From NCBI GenBank assembly GCA_004331795.1, contig SJSR01000007.1, positions 1-64,000 of the forward strand: a DNA stretch of 64,000 bases, written 5' to 3'. Shown here in pieces: positions 35,618 through 44,214 of this stretch. The first letter of the stretch is position 1, and every line of letters begins with the position of its first letter. The DNA is from Erythrobacteraceae bacterium CFH 75059 (lineage in GTDB: Bacteria; Pseudomonadota; Alphaproteobacteria; Sphingomonadales; Sphingomonadaceae). The notes beneath the pieces are model-generated. The model saw nothing but the letters and a program-made list of their open reading frames with translations. It did not search any database and had not been told where the DNA came from. Both the position numbers and the translations under genes were made by a program.

Positions 35618-36976
35618 CTAGAAGTCGTCCCCTGTAGCGTCGCCTTCCGCCACCTGCGTCGCCGGAGCAGGCCGCGGGGGATGAGTGTCCTCGTCAAGCG
35701 GTTGCGGTGCCAGCCGCGGCACGCCGCGCGGCGGGCGCGTGCCCGCACTGCTCGGCGGGCGCAGTTCACCGGGGCTCTTGAGCGACTTGACCGGCACCAC
35801 CAGGCAGTGGCTGAACGCGGGGAGAACCTCGCGCCAGTCGGCGATCAGCTTCTTGTACGCCTTGCCGACGGCCCGGCAGTTGCGGTCGAGGTCGAACAAG
35901 CCGACGGGATGCACCCGGTTGTTCACCTCGCGCAGCGCCGTGTCCCAGTCCATCTGGTCGGTCAGCGAATACCAAGTGAAGCCCACGGTCGCGATCCCGT
36001 CATTGCGGACGCGCAGCACGTTGGCCCACTGCTTCCACAACCATTGCACCGCCTCGTCGCCGTTCGGCCCCTCCTTCATGTTCGTTTCAGTGTGCATGAT
36101 CGGCAAGCCGTAGCGGGCGTAGTACTGCCGGGTGATCTCCGCATAACCGAACACCTCGCCCGAAGCCTCGGAGTGACCGTCGGCGAACACGCGGTGCTCG
36201 TTGGTGAAGTAGTAGTCGTTCCCCAGAACGCAGTGCTGCTTCAGCCGATGGGTGAGAAACCAGTTGTATTCCTCACGCGTCATGCCATTCGCCAGCAGGT
36301 ATTCGTACATGTCCGAATTGACACGATTGCCGTAATTGAGGTCGAGAGACAGGAAACGCCAGCGATTGCGCAGTTCCGCCGCGTGAATGGCGGCGGGACT
36401 GTCCGCGTGAAAGTATTCGGACGACTCGCTCTGGATGAAGATGGCGTCAGGGCGACGCTTGAGGATTTCCGTCATGGCCATGACATTGGCCTTCACGAGG
36501 TGCTTGAGAGCGGTGACAAACCCCTCGTCGCTGCTCAGCTGCTCGTTCCACCAGCCGTACAGGCCGGAGAACATGGCGCAGATGAACATCTCGTTGATCG
36601 GTGTGTACAGCTGGATCCACGGATACCGTTCGGCAAAATCGGCCGCATAGCGGGCGAACAGTTCAGGAAAGTCCGGATTCTGGAAATTGCCGATCCAGTC
36701 AGGAACGCCGAAGTGGCACAGGTCGAGGATCGGAATGATGTCCCGGTTCTTCAGCTCGCCAAGCGTTTCGTCGGCGAAGTCCCAGTGGTATTTGCCCGGA
36801 CCGGCATAGGTGGTGTGCAGCGGCGGTCCGTAGCGCAGGTAACGGATCCCGAGTTCCTCCACGCAATCGAAGTCCGTGCGCCAGTGGCGGTAGTGGCCGC
36901 ACGCCTCCATCTGGTCGACCCGAGTGCGCCCGCCATTGATGGTCGGAATGGAGTTCTCGATGCCGGTGGCAAACAT
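35618..36976 (-). CDS. Glycoside hydrolase family 1-like protein
   Basis: A 452-residue TIM-barrel protein without a signal peptide. The acid/base glutamate of GH1 is E129 in YTPINEMF, and LCHFGVPDWIGNFQNPDF matches the GH1 region before it. The nucleophile region reads MHTETNMKEGPN (E297) in place of the usual (I/V)TENG, so the active site is unusual. A proline-rich tail (last 50 residues) is not part of the barrel. It lies 39 bp downstream of the SMP-30 gene on the same strand and faces dgoD. A beta-galactoside or similar substrate is inferred from context only. Confidence 0.78.
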   Translation of the reverse strand: MFATGIENSIPTINGGRTRVDQMEACGHYRHWRTDFDCVEELGIRYLRYGPPLHTTYAGPGKYHWDFADETLGELKNRDIIPILDLCHFGVPDWIGNFQNPDFPELFARYAADFAERYPWIQLYTPINEMFICAMFSGLYGWWNEQLSSDEGFVTALKHLVKANVMAMTEILKRRPDAIFIQSESSEYFHADSPAAIHAAELRNRWRFLSLDLNYGNRVNSDMYEYLLANGMTREEYNWFLTHRLKQHCVLGNDYYFTNEHRVFADGHSEASGEVFGYAEITRQYYARYGLPIMHTETNMKEGPNGDEAVQWLWKQWANVLRVRNDGIATVGFTWYSLTDQMDWDTALREVNNRVHPVGLFDLDRNCRAVGKAYKKLIADWREVLPAFSHCLVVPVKSLKSPGELRPPSSAGTRPPRGVPRLAPQPLDEDTHPPRPAPATQVAEGDATGDDF

Positions 36977-37015
36977 GAAGTTGGCGATGGCGACTCTCCT
37001 CCTCCGGGCGCGGCG

Positions 37016-37891
37016 TCACCCCGCGAACAGCGGCTCGGCGACCCCGCGCACGCCCGGTTCGAGCATAAACGTCCCACCGGCCAAAGGTTGCCCGGCAAGC
37101 ACCTCGTCTGACAGGTCGCGGCGGGCGCTGGTGATGAACAGGCGGTCCAGCGCCGCACCGCCGAAGGTCACGCTCGTCGGCCGCTGGACCGGGACCGCAA
37201 GCTCGGCGAGAAGGCGCCCGTCGGGCGCGAACCGGCGAACGCACCAGCCGTCCCAGAACGCCACCCACAGACAGCCGTCCGCATCGATCGTCATGCCGTC
37301 GGGAAAACCATGGGCGTCGTCAAACTGCAGATGGACGCGCCTGTTGCCGGTCATTCCGTCCGGTGTCAGGTCGTAGGCGTAGATACGCCTGCGCGCGGAA
37401 TCGGCGTGGAACATGGTCCGTCCGTCAAGGCTGAACGCCGGTCCGTTCGGGACGCGGTAGCCATCGTCGGCCGCGCACCACGACAGATCGGGATCGATCC
37501 GGTACAACGTGCCGCTGTCCATCCGTTCTGCCCGGTCCATCGTGCCGGCCCACAGCCGCCCCTTTTTGTCGACCTTGGCGTCGTTGAAGCGGTTGCCGGG
37601 CCGGTGTGGCTCGATCTGCGCCGCGACGGTCACGGTGAAGGCGTCGTCGACGAACAGCAGGTCGCCGTAGCCTCCCGCCACGAAACCGCCCGCCGCGCGG
37701 GGCACCAGCCAGCAGACAGGGCAGGAGACATCGATGCGGCGCACGCCGTCCTCTTGCGACCAGCGATAAAGCCGCTGTCCCGCGATGTCGGTCCAGAAGA
37801 GCGCCTGCTCCCGCGCGAGCCACACCGGCCCCTCGCCCAGCACCGCCTCGACCGGCGCGATGCAGGTGATCTGGGGATCGGTACCGGTCAT
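37016..37891 (-). CDS. SMP-30/gluconolactonase family protein
   Basis: A 291-residue six-bladed beta-propeller lactonase. Metal-site motifs are present: LGEGPVWLAREQALFWTDI at the N-terminus (ligand E), GNRFNDAKVDKKGRLWAGTM, and DAHGFPDGMTIDADGCLWVAF. Such enzymes open sugar lactones, for example galactono- or gluconolactone. The facing gene is a galactonate dehydratase, which makes galactonolactonase the likeliest activity, but specificity is not readable. Translation start at MTGTDPQITCIAPVEAV; the GH1 gene follows on the same strand. Confidence 0.88.
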   Translation of the reverse strand: MTGTDPQITCIAPVEAVLGEGPVWLAREQALFWTDIAGQRLYRWSQEDGVRRIDVSCPVCWLVPRAAGGFVAGGYGDLLFVDDAFTVTVAAQIEPHRPGNRFNDAKVDKKGRLWAGTMDRAERMDSGTLYRIDPDLSWCAADDGYRVPNGPAFSLDGRTMFHADSARRRIYAYDLTPDGMTGNRRVHLQFDDAHGFPDGMTIDADGCLWVAFWDGWCVRRFAPDGRLLAELAVPVQRPTSVTFGGAALDRLFITSARRDLSDEVLAGQPLAGGTFMLEPGVRGVAEPLFAG

Positions 37892-37957
37892 GCGCTTGCT
37901 GCCCCCGAGTGAAGAGGACTACATTCTTGCTCACCCTGCCGGCGGAGGATAGCCCCC

Positions 37958-39100
37958 GTGAAGATCGCCCGCATCGAAACCTTCGCCGTTCCCCCGCGCT
38001 GGCTGTTCGTCCGGGTCGAAGCGCAGGACGGGTCGTTCGGCTGGGGCGAGGCCAGTCTGGAAGGCCACGCGGAGGCGGTTGCCGGGGCGTTCGAGGCGCT
38101 GCGCGACCGCTTCGTCGGTGCCGATCCGCGCCGGATCGAGGACATCTGGCAAGTCGCCTATCGCGGCGGCTTCTACCGCGGCGGCGCCGTGCTGATGTCG
38201 GCGCTGTCCGGACTGGATCAGGCGCTGTGGGACTGGAAGGGGCGCCACCAGGGCGTGCCCGCGCACGAGTTGCTGGGCGGACGGGTGCGCGAGCGCATCC
38301 GCGCCTACGCCTGGATCGGCGGCGACCGCCCGGACGATGTCGCCGAGGCCGCGAGCGCGCGGCGGGAGCAGGGTTTCACCGCCGTCAAGATGAACGCCAC
38401 GGCCGAGCTCGACTGGCTCGGATCGCCGCGCCTGTTCGACGCGGTGGTCGCCAGGGTCGAAGCGGCGCAACGTTCGGGGATGGATGTGGGGCTCGACTTC
38501 CACGGGCGCGTGCACCGGCCGCTGGCGAAGCAGCTGGCCAAGGTGCTGGAGCCGCTCGGCCTGCTGTTCATCGAAGAGCCGCTGCTCTCAGAAAATCCGG
38601 AAGGGCTGGCGCAGATTGCCAGCCTCGTCGCGACGCCCATCGCGCTGGGCGAGCGGCTGTATTCGCGCTGGGACTTCAAGCCGTTTTTCGAGCAGGGCGC
38701 CGTGGACATCGTCCAGCCGGATCTCAGCCATGCCGGAGGTCTTTCCGAATGCCGGCGCATTGCCGCCATGGCCGAAGCCTACGACATCGCGGTGGCCCCG
38801 CACTGTCCGCTCGGTCCGCTGGCGCTCGCCGCCTGCCTGCAGCTTGCCGCCTGCACCCCGAACGTGGCCATCCAGGAGATGAGCCTCGGCATCCACTACA
38901 ACACCGAAGGCCATGACCTGTACACCTACCTCAGCGATCCCGCGCCGCTGACCCCGCGGGACGGCAGCCTGCTGATCCCGGAAGGACCAGGCCTCGGCAT
39001 CGCAATTGACGAAGCGGGGGTGCGGGCTGCGGCGGTGCATCCGCACCGCTGGCGCAATCCCGTCTGGCGCCACGCCGATGGCAGCTTCGCCGAATGGTGA
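37958..39100 (+). CDS. dgoD: D-galactonate dehydratase-like enolase superfamily enzyme
   Basis: A 380-residue mandelate racemase-subgroup enzyme. Metal ligands D180 (LDFHGRVH), E206 (FIEEP) and E232 (LGERLYS) are spaced 26 residues apart, as the family requires. H182 and H282 (APHCPLGPL) are the catalytic pair of the galactonate dehydratase family. It removes water from D-galactonate to give 2-keto-3-deoxygalactonate. Lactonase and GH1 genes diverge from it and an aldose epimerase overlaps its end. Other acid-sugar dehydratases share this layout, so the substrate is likely but not certain. Confidence 0.87.
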   Translation: MKIARIETFAVPPRWLFVRVEAQDGSFGWGEASLEGHAEAVAGAFEALRDRFVGADPRRIEDIWQVAYRGGFYRGGAVLMSALSGLDQALWDWKGRHQGVPAHELLGGRVRERIRAYAWIGGDRPDDVAEAASARREQGFTAVKMNATAELDWLGSPRLFDAVVARVEAAQRSGMDVGLDFHGRVHRPLAKQLAKVLEPLGLLFIEEPLLSENPEGLAQIASLVATPIALGERLYSRWDFKPFFEQGAVDIVQPDLSHAGGLSECRRIAAMAEAYDIAVAPHCPLGPLALAACLQLAACTPNVAIQEMSLGIHYNTEGHDLYTYLSDPAPLTPRDGSLLIPEGPGLGIAIDEAGVRAAAVHPHRWRNPVWRHADGSFAEW

Positions 39101-40218
39101 GCCAGTCTCGCGGCGATGAGCAAGCCGGCATGGGGGTGGATGTCCGCTCCTTCGGCGTCACGGCACACGGCGAAGAGGTCCACGCCATCGCGCTGCGCCG
39201 CGCGCCGCTCGCCGTGACGATCATCACCTTGGGCGCGCGCATCCAGGCGCTGTGCTGTCCCGACGGGTCAGGACACATCGCCGACGTCGTGCTCGGCCAC
39301 GACACGGTCGCCGGCTACGAGCAGGACCGCCATTATTTCGGCGCCACGATCGGACGGGTAGCGAACCGCATCCGCTGCGGCCGGTTCATCCTTGATGGCC
39401 GTGAGCACCGCGTGCTCCCCAATGACGGCCCCCATGCGCTGCACGGCGGGCCGGCAGGGTTCGACCGCGCCAACTGGCGGATCGCGGCGGTGGGAACGCG
39501 TGATGATGCCTCGGTCAATCTGGCCCATGTCAGCCCGGCCGGAGATCAGGGCTTCCCCGGCACCCTCAGCGTCGAGGCGCGGTTCGCTCTCGAGGAACCC
39601 GGAACCCTCAGCGTCACCTACACCGCGACTAGCGATGCACTCACCCTCGTCGATCTCACCAGCCACACCTACTGGAACCTTGCCGGACACGCCTCCGGCG
39701 AGAGCGGTCTTGGCCACGCCATGACCATCCCGGCCGACTGCATCCTTACTGTGACCGACGACGGCATTCCGACGGGCGAGTTCCGCCCCGTCGCCGGCAC
39801 TCCTTTCGACTTTCGCGTGCCACATCGTCTCGCCCGGCGCGCGCGCGATGGGAGGGAGGCGCAGATCGTCGCCCGGCGCGGGTTCGATCACTGCTTTGTG
39901 TTTCCCGACGCGGCGGCCGGAACGCCGCGGCGCGTCGCGCATCTGCGGCACCCGGCCTCGGGACGCACGCTCGAGGTGCTGTCGGACCGCCCCGGCCTGC
40001 AGGTCTATTCCGGCAATTTCCTCGACGGCGCCGTGGCCGGCAAGGACGGCGTGCTCTACCGGATGGGCGACGGGATCGCGCTCGAGCCGCAGCATCTGCC
40101 CGACACCGCCACCTGCCCGGAGTTCGGCTCGATCCGGCTCGCCCCCGGCGGCGTGTTCCGCCACGCGATCCGCTACCGGCTCGGCGTCGCGCCCATTGGT
40201 CCGGGCGGGCAGGAATGA
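39094..40218 (+). CDS. galM: Aldose 1-epimerase (mutarotase)
   Basis: A 374-residue galactose mutarotase-fold protein. Catalytic regions are visible: FGATIGRVANRIRCGRF, NDGPHALHGGPAGFDRANW, and the histidine in LVDLTSHTYWNLAGH. The glutamate region YSGNFLDG is near the C-terminus. It interconverts sugar anomers before dehydrogenation. The ATG at 39094 overlaps the dgoD stop by seven bases; GTG at 39097 and ATG at 39130 are alternatives. Coupling to dgoD supports a galactose or galactoside pathway. KDGal kinase and aldolase genes are missing from the window. Confidence 0.9.
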   Translation: MVSQSRGDEQAGMGVDVRSFGVTAHGEEVHAIALRRAPLAVTIITLGARIQALCCPDGSGHIADVVLGHDTVAGYEQDRHYFGATIGRVANRIRCGRFILDGREHRVLPNDGPHALHGGPAGFDRANWRIAAVGTRDDASVNLAHVSPAGDQGFPGTLSVEARFALEEPGTLSVTYTATSDALTLVDLTSHTYWNLAGHASGESGLGHAMTIPADCILTVTDDGIPTGEFRPVAGTPFDFRVPHRLARRARDGREAQIVARRGFDHCFVFPDAAAGTPRRVAHLRHPASGRTLEVLSDRPGLQVYSGNFLDGAVAGKDGVLYRMGDGIALEPQHLPDTATCPEFGSIRLAPGGVFRHAIRYRLGVAPIGPGGQE

Positions 40219-40286
40219 GGGAAACGGTTTGTGCCCGTCGAAACTTGCTCTTATGCGATGCGCAAACAGATGGGAAAGACCCCGCA

Positions 40287-41765
40287 ATGAATGACCAACC
40301 CGCGCGCGTGAAAACCGGCACTGCCGGTCTGGACCAGGTCCTGTGCGGCGGTCTGTCGCCCGAGCGGGTGTATCTCGTCGAAGGCACGCCCGGCACGGGC
40401 AAGACGACCCTTGCGCTCCGGTTCCTGCTGCAGGGCGCCGAGGAAGGGGACACGGGCCTCTACATCACCCTGTCCGAAACGAAGGACGAGCTGCACGGCG
40501 TGGCCGCCTCGCACGGGTGGGATCTTGGCGCGATCTCGGTGCTCGAACTCGTGGCCGAGGACGAGTTCGGCAGCGACTTCGAACAGACCCTCCTGCACCC
40601 TTCCGAGATCGAGCTTGGGGAAACGGTGCGCGGCATCATGCGCAGGGTGGAGGAGGTGAACCCCGCGCGGGTCGTGCTCGACAGCCTGTCGGAACTGCGG
40701 CTGCTGGCGCAAAACGCGCTGCGCTACCGGCGCCAGATCCTCGCGCTCAAGCACTTCTTCTCGCGCCGCAACTGCACGGTGGTGCTGCTGGACGACCGCA
40801 CCGCGGAACCCAACGACCTGCAGCTGCACAGCGTCGCGCACGGGGTCATCACGCTTGAGCAGACCGCCAACGATTTCGGGTCCGAACGGCGCCGGCTGCG
40901 GATCATCAAGATGCGTGGCATGCGCTATCGCGGCGGCTATCACGACTTTACCATCGAGACCGGCGGCCTTGCCGTGTATCCGCGGCTGATCGCCGCCGAA
41001 CACGCGCGCGACCACGACATGACCGCCGTGTCCAGCGGGCTCCCTGCCCTCGACAAGCTGCTCGGCGGAGGACTTGTGCCCGGCACGAACACCCTGCTGG
41101 TTGGGCCGGCGGGCGTGGGCAAGACGACCACGGCAATGCTGACGGTGCTCGAAGCGCTTCGGCGCGGGGAGAAGGCGGCCTACTACCTCTTCGACGAACG
41201 TGTCGCCACGCTGCGGCTGCGGGCCAGAGCGCTCGGGATGGAGCTGGAACCCCACGAGGAATCCGGCCACCTCATCATCCGCCAGGTCGATCCGGCCGAG
41301 CTGTCGCCGGGAGCCTTCGCCGGAGCGGTGCAGGACGCCGTCGAGCGCAACGGCGCGCGGACGATCGTGATCGACAGCCTCAACGCCTACCTTCACGCCA
41401 TGCCCAGCGACAATTTCCTCCTGCTGCAGATGCATGAACTGCTCAGCTATCTCAGCCAGCAGGGGGTGGTGTCGCTGATGATCCTCGGGCAGCATGGCAT
41501 CACTGGCGACCTGCGCAGCGACGTGGACATCAGCTACCTTGCCGACACGGTCATGATGCTGCGCTACTTCGAGGCGGAAGGCGCGGTGCGCAAATCGATG
41601 GCCGCGATCAAGACCCGGACCACCAATCACGAGCGCACCATCCGTGAATTCACAATCGGCGCCGGCGGCATCACCATCGGCGAGCCGCTGACGCGCTTCG
41701 AAGCCGTTCTGACGGGACAGCCCCGCTATCCGGCGGGTGGAGGTGGCTTGTTCGGCGATGAGTGA
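40287..41765 (+). CDS. KaiC-like two-domain ATPase
   Basis: A 492-residue protein with two RecA-fold KaiC domains. The first has Walker A GTPGTGKTT (33-41) and ITLSETKDEL in place of the canonical EE pair. The second has Walker A GPAGVGKTT and LFDERV. In cyanobacterial KaiC the phosphorylated Ser431-Thr432 pair sits in an ISTITD loop; the aligned loop here is ISYLADT, with S416 followed by Y417. No kaiA or kaiB is nearby. The gene overlaps the next one, a hybrid histidine kinase, by 8 bp, so a two-protein signalling module is likely. Its input and output are unknown. Confidence 0.9.
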   Translation: MNDQPARVKTGTAGLDQVLCGGLSPERVYLVEGTPGTGKTTLALRFLLQGAEEGDTGLYITLSETKDELHGVAASHGWDLGAISVLELVAEDEFGSDFEQTLLHPSEIELGETVRGIMRRVEEVNPARVVLDSLSELRLLAQNALRYRRQILALKHFFSRRNCTVVLLDDRTAEPNDLQLHSVAHGVITLEQTANDFGSERRRLRIIKMRGMRYRGGYHDFTIETGGLAVYPRLIAAEHARDHDMTAVSSGLPALDKLLGGGLVPGTNTLLVGPAGVGKTTTAMLTVLEALRRGEKAAYYLFDERVATLRLRARALGMELEPHEESGHLIIRQVDPAELSPGAFAGAVQDAVERNGARTIVIDSLNAYLHAMPSDNFLLLQMHELLSYLSQQGVVSLMILGQHGITGDLRSDVDISYLADTVMMLRYFEAEGAVRKSMAAIKTRTTNHERTIREFTIGAGGITIGEPLTRFEAVLTGQPRYPAGGGGLFGDE

Positions 41766-44175
41766 TCCGGCTGCTCTCCCGGCGGCCCGCGACCATGCCG
41801 CCATCGTCTACGCGCCGCGCGGCCGGGACGCGCAGGTCGCGGCGGACGTGCTGCACCGCCATGGCATCGAAACCCTCGTCGCCAGGTCGATGGAGGAGGT
41901 GCGCCAGCAGATGCTGGCGGGCGTGGGCGCCGCCGTCCTCGCCGAGGAGGGTCTCCACTACGATGGCTTCCGCCTGCTGGAGCAGCAGCTTGCCGAGCAG
42001 GCTCCATGGTCCGACCTGCCGATCGTCGTCCTCACGAATGGCGGGCGCATGTCCCGCACCCTGGCCGAGACCGAGCGCCTGCGCTCGCTCGGCAATGTCG
42101 TGCTGCTGCCCCGCCCGCTGCACGCCGACGAGCTTGTCCACGCGGTGAAGTCGGCCCTGCGCGCGCGTGAGCGCCAGTACGAGACGCGCGGCCATCTCGA
42201 GGAGCTTGAGCGCCGCCAGAAACGGCTGCGTGCCAGCGACCGGCGGTTCCAGGCGATCGCCAACTTCATCGACCAGATGGTCTGGTCGACCCTTCCCGAC
42301 GGGTACCACGACTACTACAACGACCGGTGGTACGAGTTTACCGGAGTTCCGGTCGGCTCGACCGACGGGGATGCGTGGAACGGCATCTTCCATCCTGACG
42401 ATCAGGAGCGGGCCTGGGCGCGCTGGCGCCATTCGCTGGCCACGGGCGAACCCTACGAGATCGAGTATCGCCTGCGCCACCGCAGCGGCGAATACCGCTG
42501 GGTGCTGGGCAAGGCGAAGGCGGAGCGCAACAGCGCCGGGGCGATCACCCGCTGGTACGGCACCTGCACCGACATCCATGACCAGGTGCTCGCCCGCGAG
42601 ATGCTCGCCCGGTCGCGCACCGCTCTCGAGGAAGCCGTGCGCCAGCGGACCGAGCAGCTCGAAACCGCGCTGGCCGAGCGCGAGGCGGCCTGGGCCATGG
42701 CGGTCGACCTGCTCGTGGTGGTCGATCCCGACACCAGATTCTCCGCCATCAACCCGGCATGGACGACGCTGCTCGGCTGGTCGCCCGAGGACCTGATCGG
42801 CCGGCCTTTTCCCGAGATCACCCACCCGGACGATCTCGAGGAAACGCTGGTCAAGTTCCGCTCCGTCTTCGACGAGCCGCTGGTCGATCCGTACGAGTTC
42901 CGGCTCCGGCACAAGGACGGCAGCTACCGCTATTTCGCCTGGACGGCGCAGTTCAACAACGGCGCGGTGTTCGCGACCGGACGCGACATGACGCAGCAGC
43001 GGCTGCAGGCCGAAGCGCTGGCGGCGACCGAGGCGGCTCTGCGCCAGAGCCAGAAGCTTGAAACCATCGGCCAGCTCACCGGCGGCGTGGCGCACGACTT
43101 CAACAACCTGCTGATGGCCATCCGGTCGAGCCTCGACCTGCTGGAGAAGCGCCTGCCGGGCGACGATGCGAAGCTTGGCGCCCTCTTGCGCAACGCGGTC
43201 AAGGCGACGGAACGGGGAGCAAGCCTCACCCAGAGGATGCTGGCCTTCGCGCGCAAGCAGGAACTGGACGTGCGGCCCACCTCCATCGTCGATCTGCTCG
43301 AAGGGATGCGCGACCTTCTGGAACGCTCGCTCGGTCCGCAGATCGCGGTGACGATCCATGCGCCCCGCGATGTGGCCGACGCCATGGTGGACCCGAACCA
43401 GCTCGAAATGGCGGTGCTCAACCTCGCGGTGAACGCCCGCGATGCGATGAACGGACCCGGCAGGCTCGACTTCCATCTCGAGGAAGTCGACGTTGAGAGC
43501 GCGCCGGATCTCGCCCCGGGCCGGTATCTCAGCCTGCGGGTGCAGGACACCGGCAGCGGCATGGACGCCGCCACGCTTGCCCAGGCGCTCGAGCCGTTCT
43601 TCACCACCAAGGGCGTGGGCAAGGGCACCGGCCTCGGCCTGTCGATGGTGCACGGGCTGGTGCATCAGCTTGGCGGGGCGCTGCGGCTCGAGAGCACCGT
43701 CGGCGAGGGCACAACGGCGACGATCCTTCTGCCGGCGATCCGGGCGGCGGCCGCGCCCGGTCAGCCGGCAAGCCCGATCAGCCGCGAGGACGCGGTGAGG
43801 CGGCGCCTGCGCATCCTGACGGTCGACGACGATGCCCTCGTGCTGTTCGGGACCGCCGCCCTGCTGGAGGATCTGGGGCACGAGGTGGTGGAGGCCGGAT
43901 GCGGCGAGGAGGCGCTGGAACTCGCCCGCACGTCGGACCCGTTCGACCTCGTGATCACTGACCAGGCGATGCCGAACATGACCGGGCTGCAACTGGCGGA
44001 GGTGCTTCACGAGGAGCAGCCGGACCTGCCCGTCATCCTCGCCAGCGGCTATGCCGAGATCGAGGAGGGCGCCCTTCGCCTCATCGCCGCGCGGCTCGAG
44101 AAGCCGTTCACCGACGAGGCGTTGCGGCGGGCCATCGCGAAGGCGCTCGACAGCGTGTGCGAGCCGGCGCAGTAG
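41758..44175 (+). CDS. Hybrid histidine kinase with degenerate receiver, two PAS domains, kinase and receiver
   Basis: An 805-residue soluble sensor kinase. Residues 1-125 resemble a receiver domain without its acidic phosphoacceptor (AAVLAEEGL). Two PAS domains follow (about 165-270, with YNDRWYEFTG, and about 305-415, with INPAWTTLLGWSPEDLIG). The kinase has H446 in GGVAHDFNNLL, the N box VLNLAVNARDAM and G boxes DTGSGMD and GTGLGLSMVHGL. The C-terminal receiver has LTVDDDALV, D735 in LVITDQAMP and the lysine in EKPF. No membrane helix was seen, so sensing is cytoplasmic. It starts inside the end of the KaiC-like gene, which points to a partnership. Confidence 0.92.
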   Translation: MSDPAALPAARDHAAIVYAPRGRDAQVAADVLHRHGIETLVARSMEEVRQQMLAGVGAAVLAEEGLHYDGFRLLEQQLAEQAPWSDLPIVVLTNGGRMSRTLAETERLRSLGNVVLLPRPLHADELVHAVKSALRARERQYETRGHLEELERRQKRLRASDRRFQAIANFIDQMVWSTLPDGYHDYYNDRWYEFTGVPVGSTDGDAWNGIFHPDDQERAWARWRHSLATGEPYEIEYRLRHRSGEYRWVLGKAKAERNSAGAITRWYGTCTDIHDQVLAREMLARSRTALEEAVRQRTEQLETALAEREAAWAMAVDLLVVVDPDTRFSAINPAWTTLLGWSPEDLIGRPFPEITHPDDLEETLVKFRSVFDEPLVDPYEFRLRHKDGSYRYFAWTAQFNNGAVFATGRDMTQQRLQAEALAATEAALRQSQKLETIGQLTGGVAHDFNNLLMAIRSSLDLLEKRLPGDDAKLGALLRNAVKATERGASLTQRMLAFARKQELDVRPTSIVDLLEGMRDLLERSLGPQIAVTIHAPRDVADAMVDPNQLEMAVLNLAVNARDAMNGPGRLDFHLEEVDVESAPDLAPGRYLSLRVQDTGSGMDAATLAQALEPFFTTKGVGKGTGLGLSMVHGLVHQLGGALRLESTVGEGTTATILLPAIRAAAAPGQPASPISREDAVRRRLRILTVDDDALVLFGTAALLEDLGHEVVEAGCGEEALELARTSDPFDLVITDQAMPNMTGLQLAEVLHEEQPDLPVILASGYAEIEEGALRLIAARLEKPFTDEALRRAIAKALDSVCEPAQ

Positions 44176-44214
44176 CATGGGCGGCCGCCGCTGCGCCGTC
44201 GCAGGAGAAACCGC

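Noticed and set aside
40219-40286. EcfG-like promoter upstream of the KaiC-like gene
   Set aside because: GGAAAC is present, but no CGTT follows at 16-18 bases, so it does not meet the pattern.
41671-44178. Long minus-strand frame opposite the hybrid histidine kinase
   Set aside because: Antisense shadow of a protein with complete PAS, kinase and receiver motifs.
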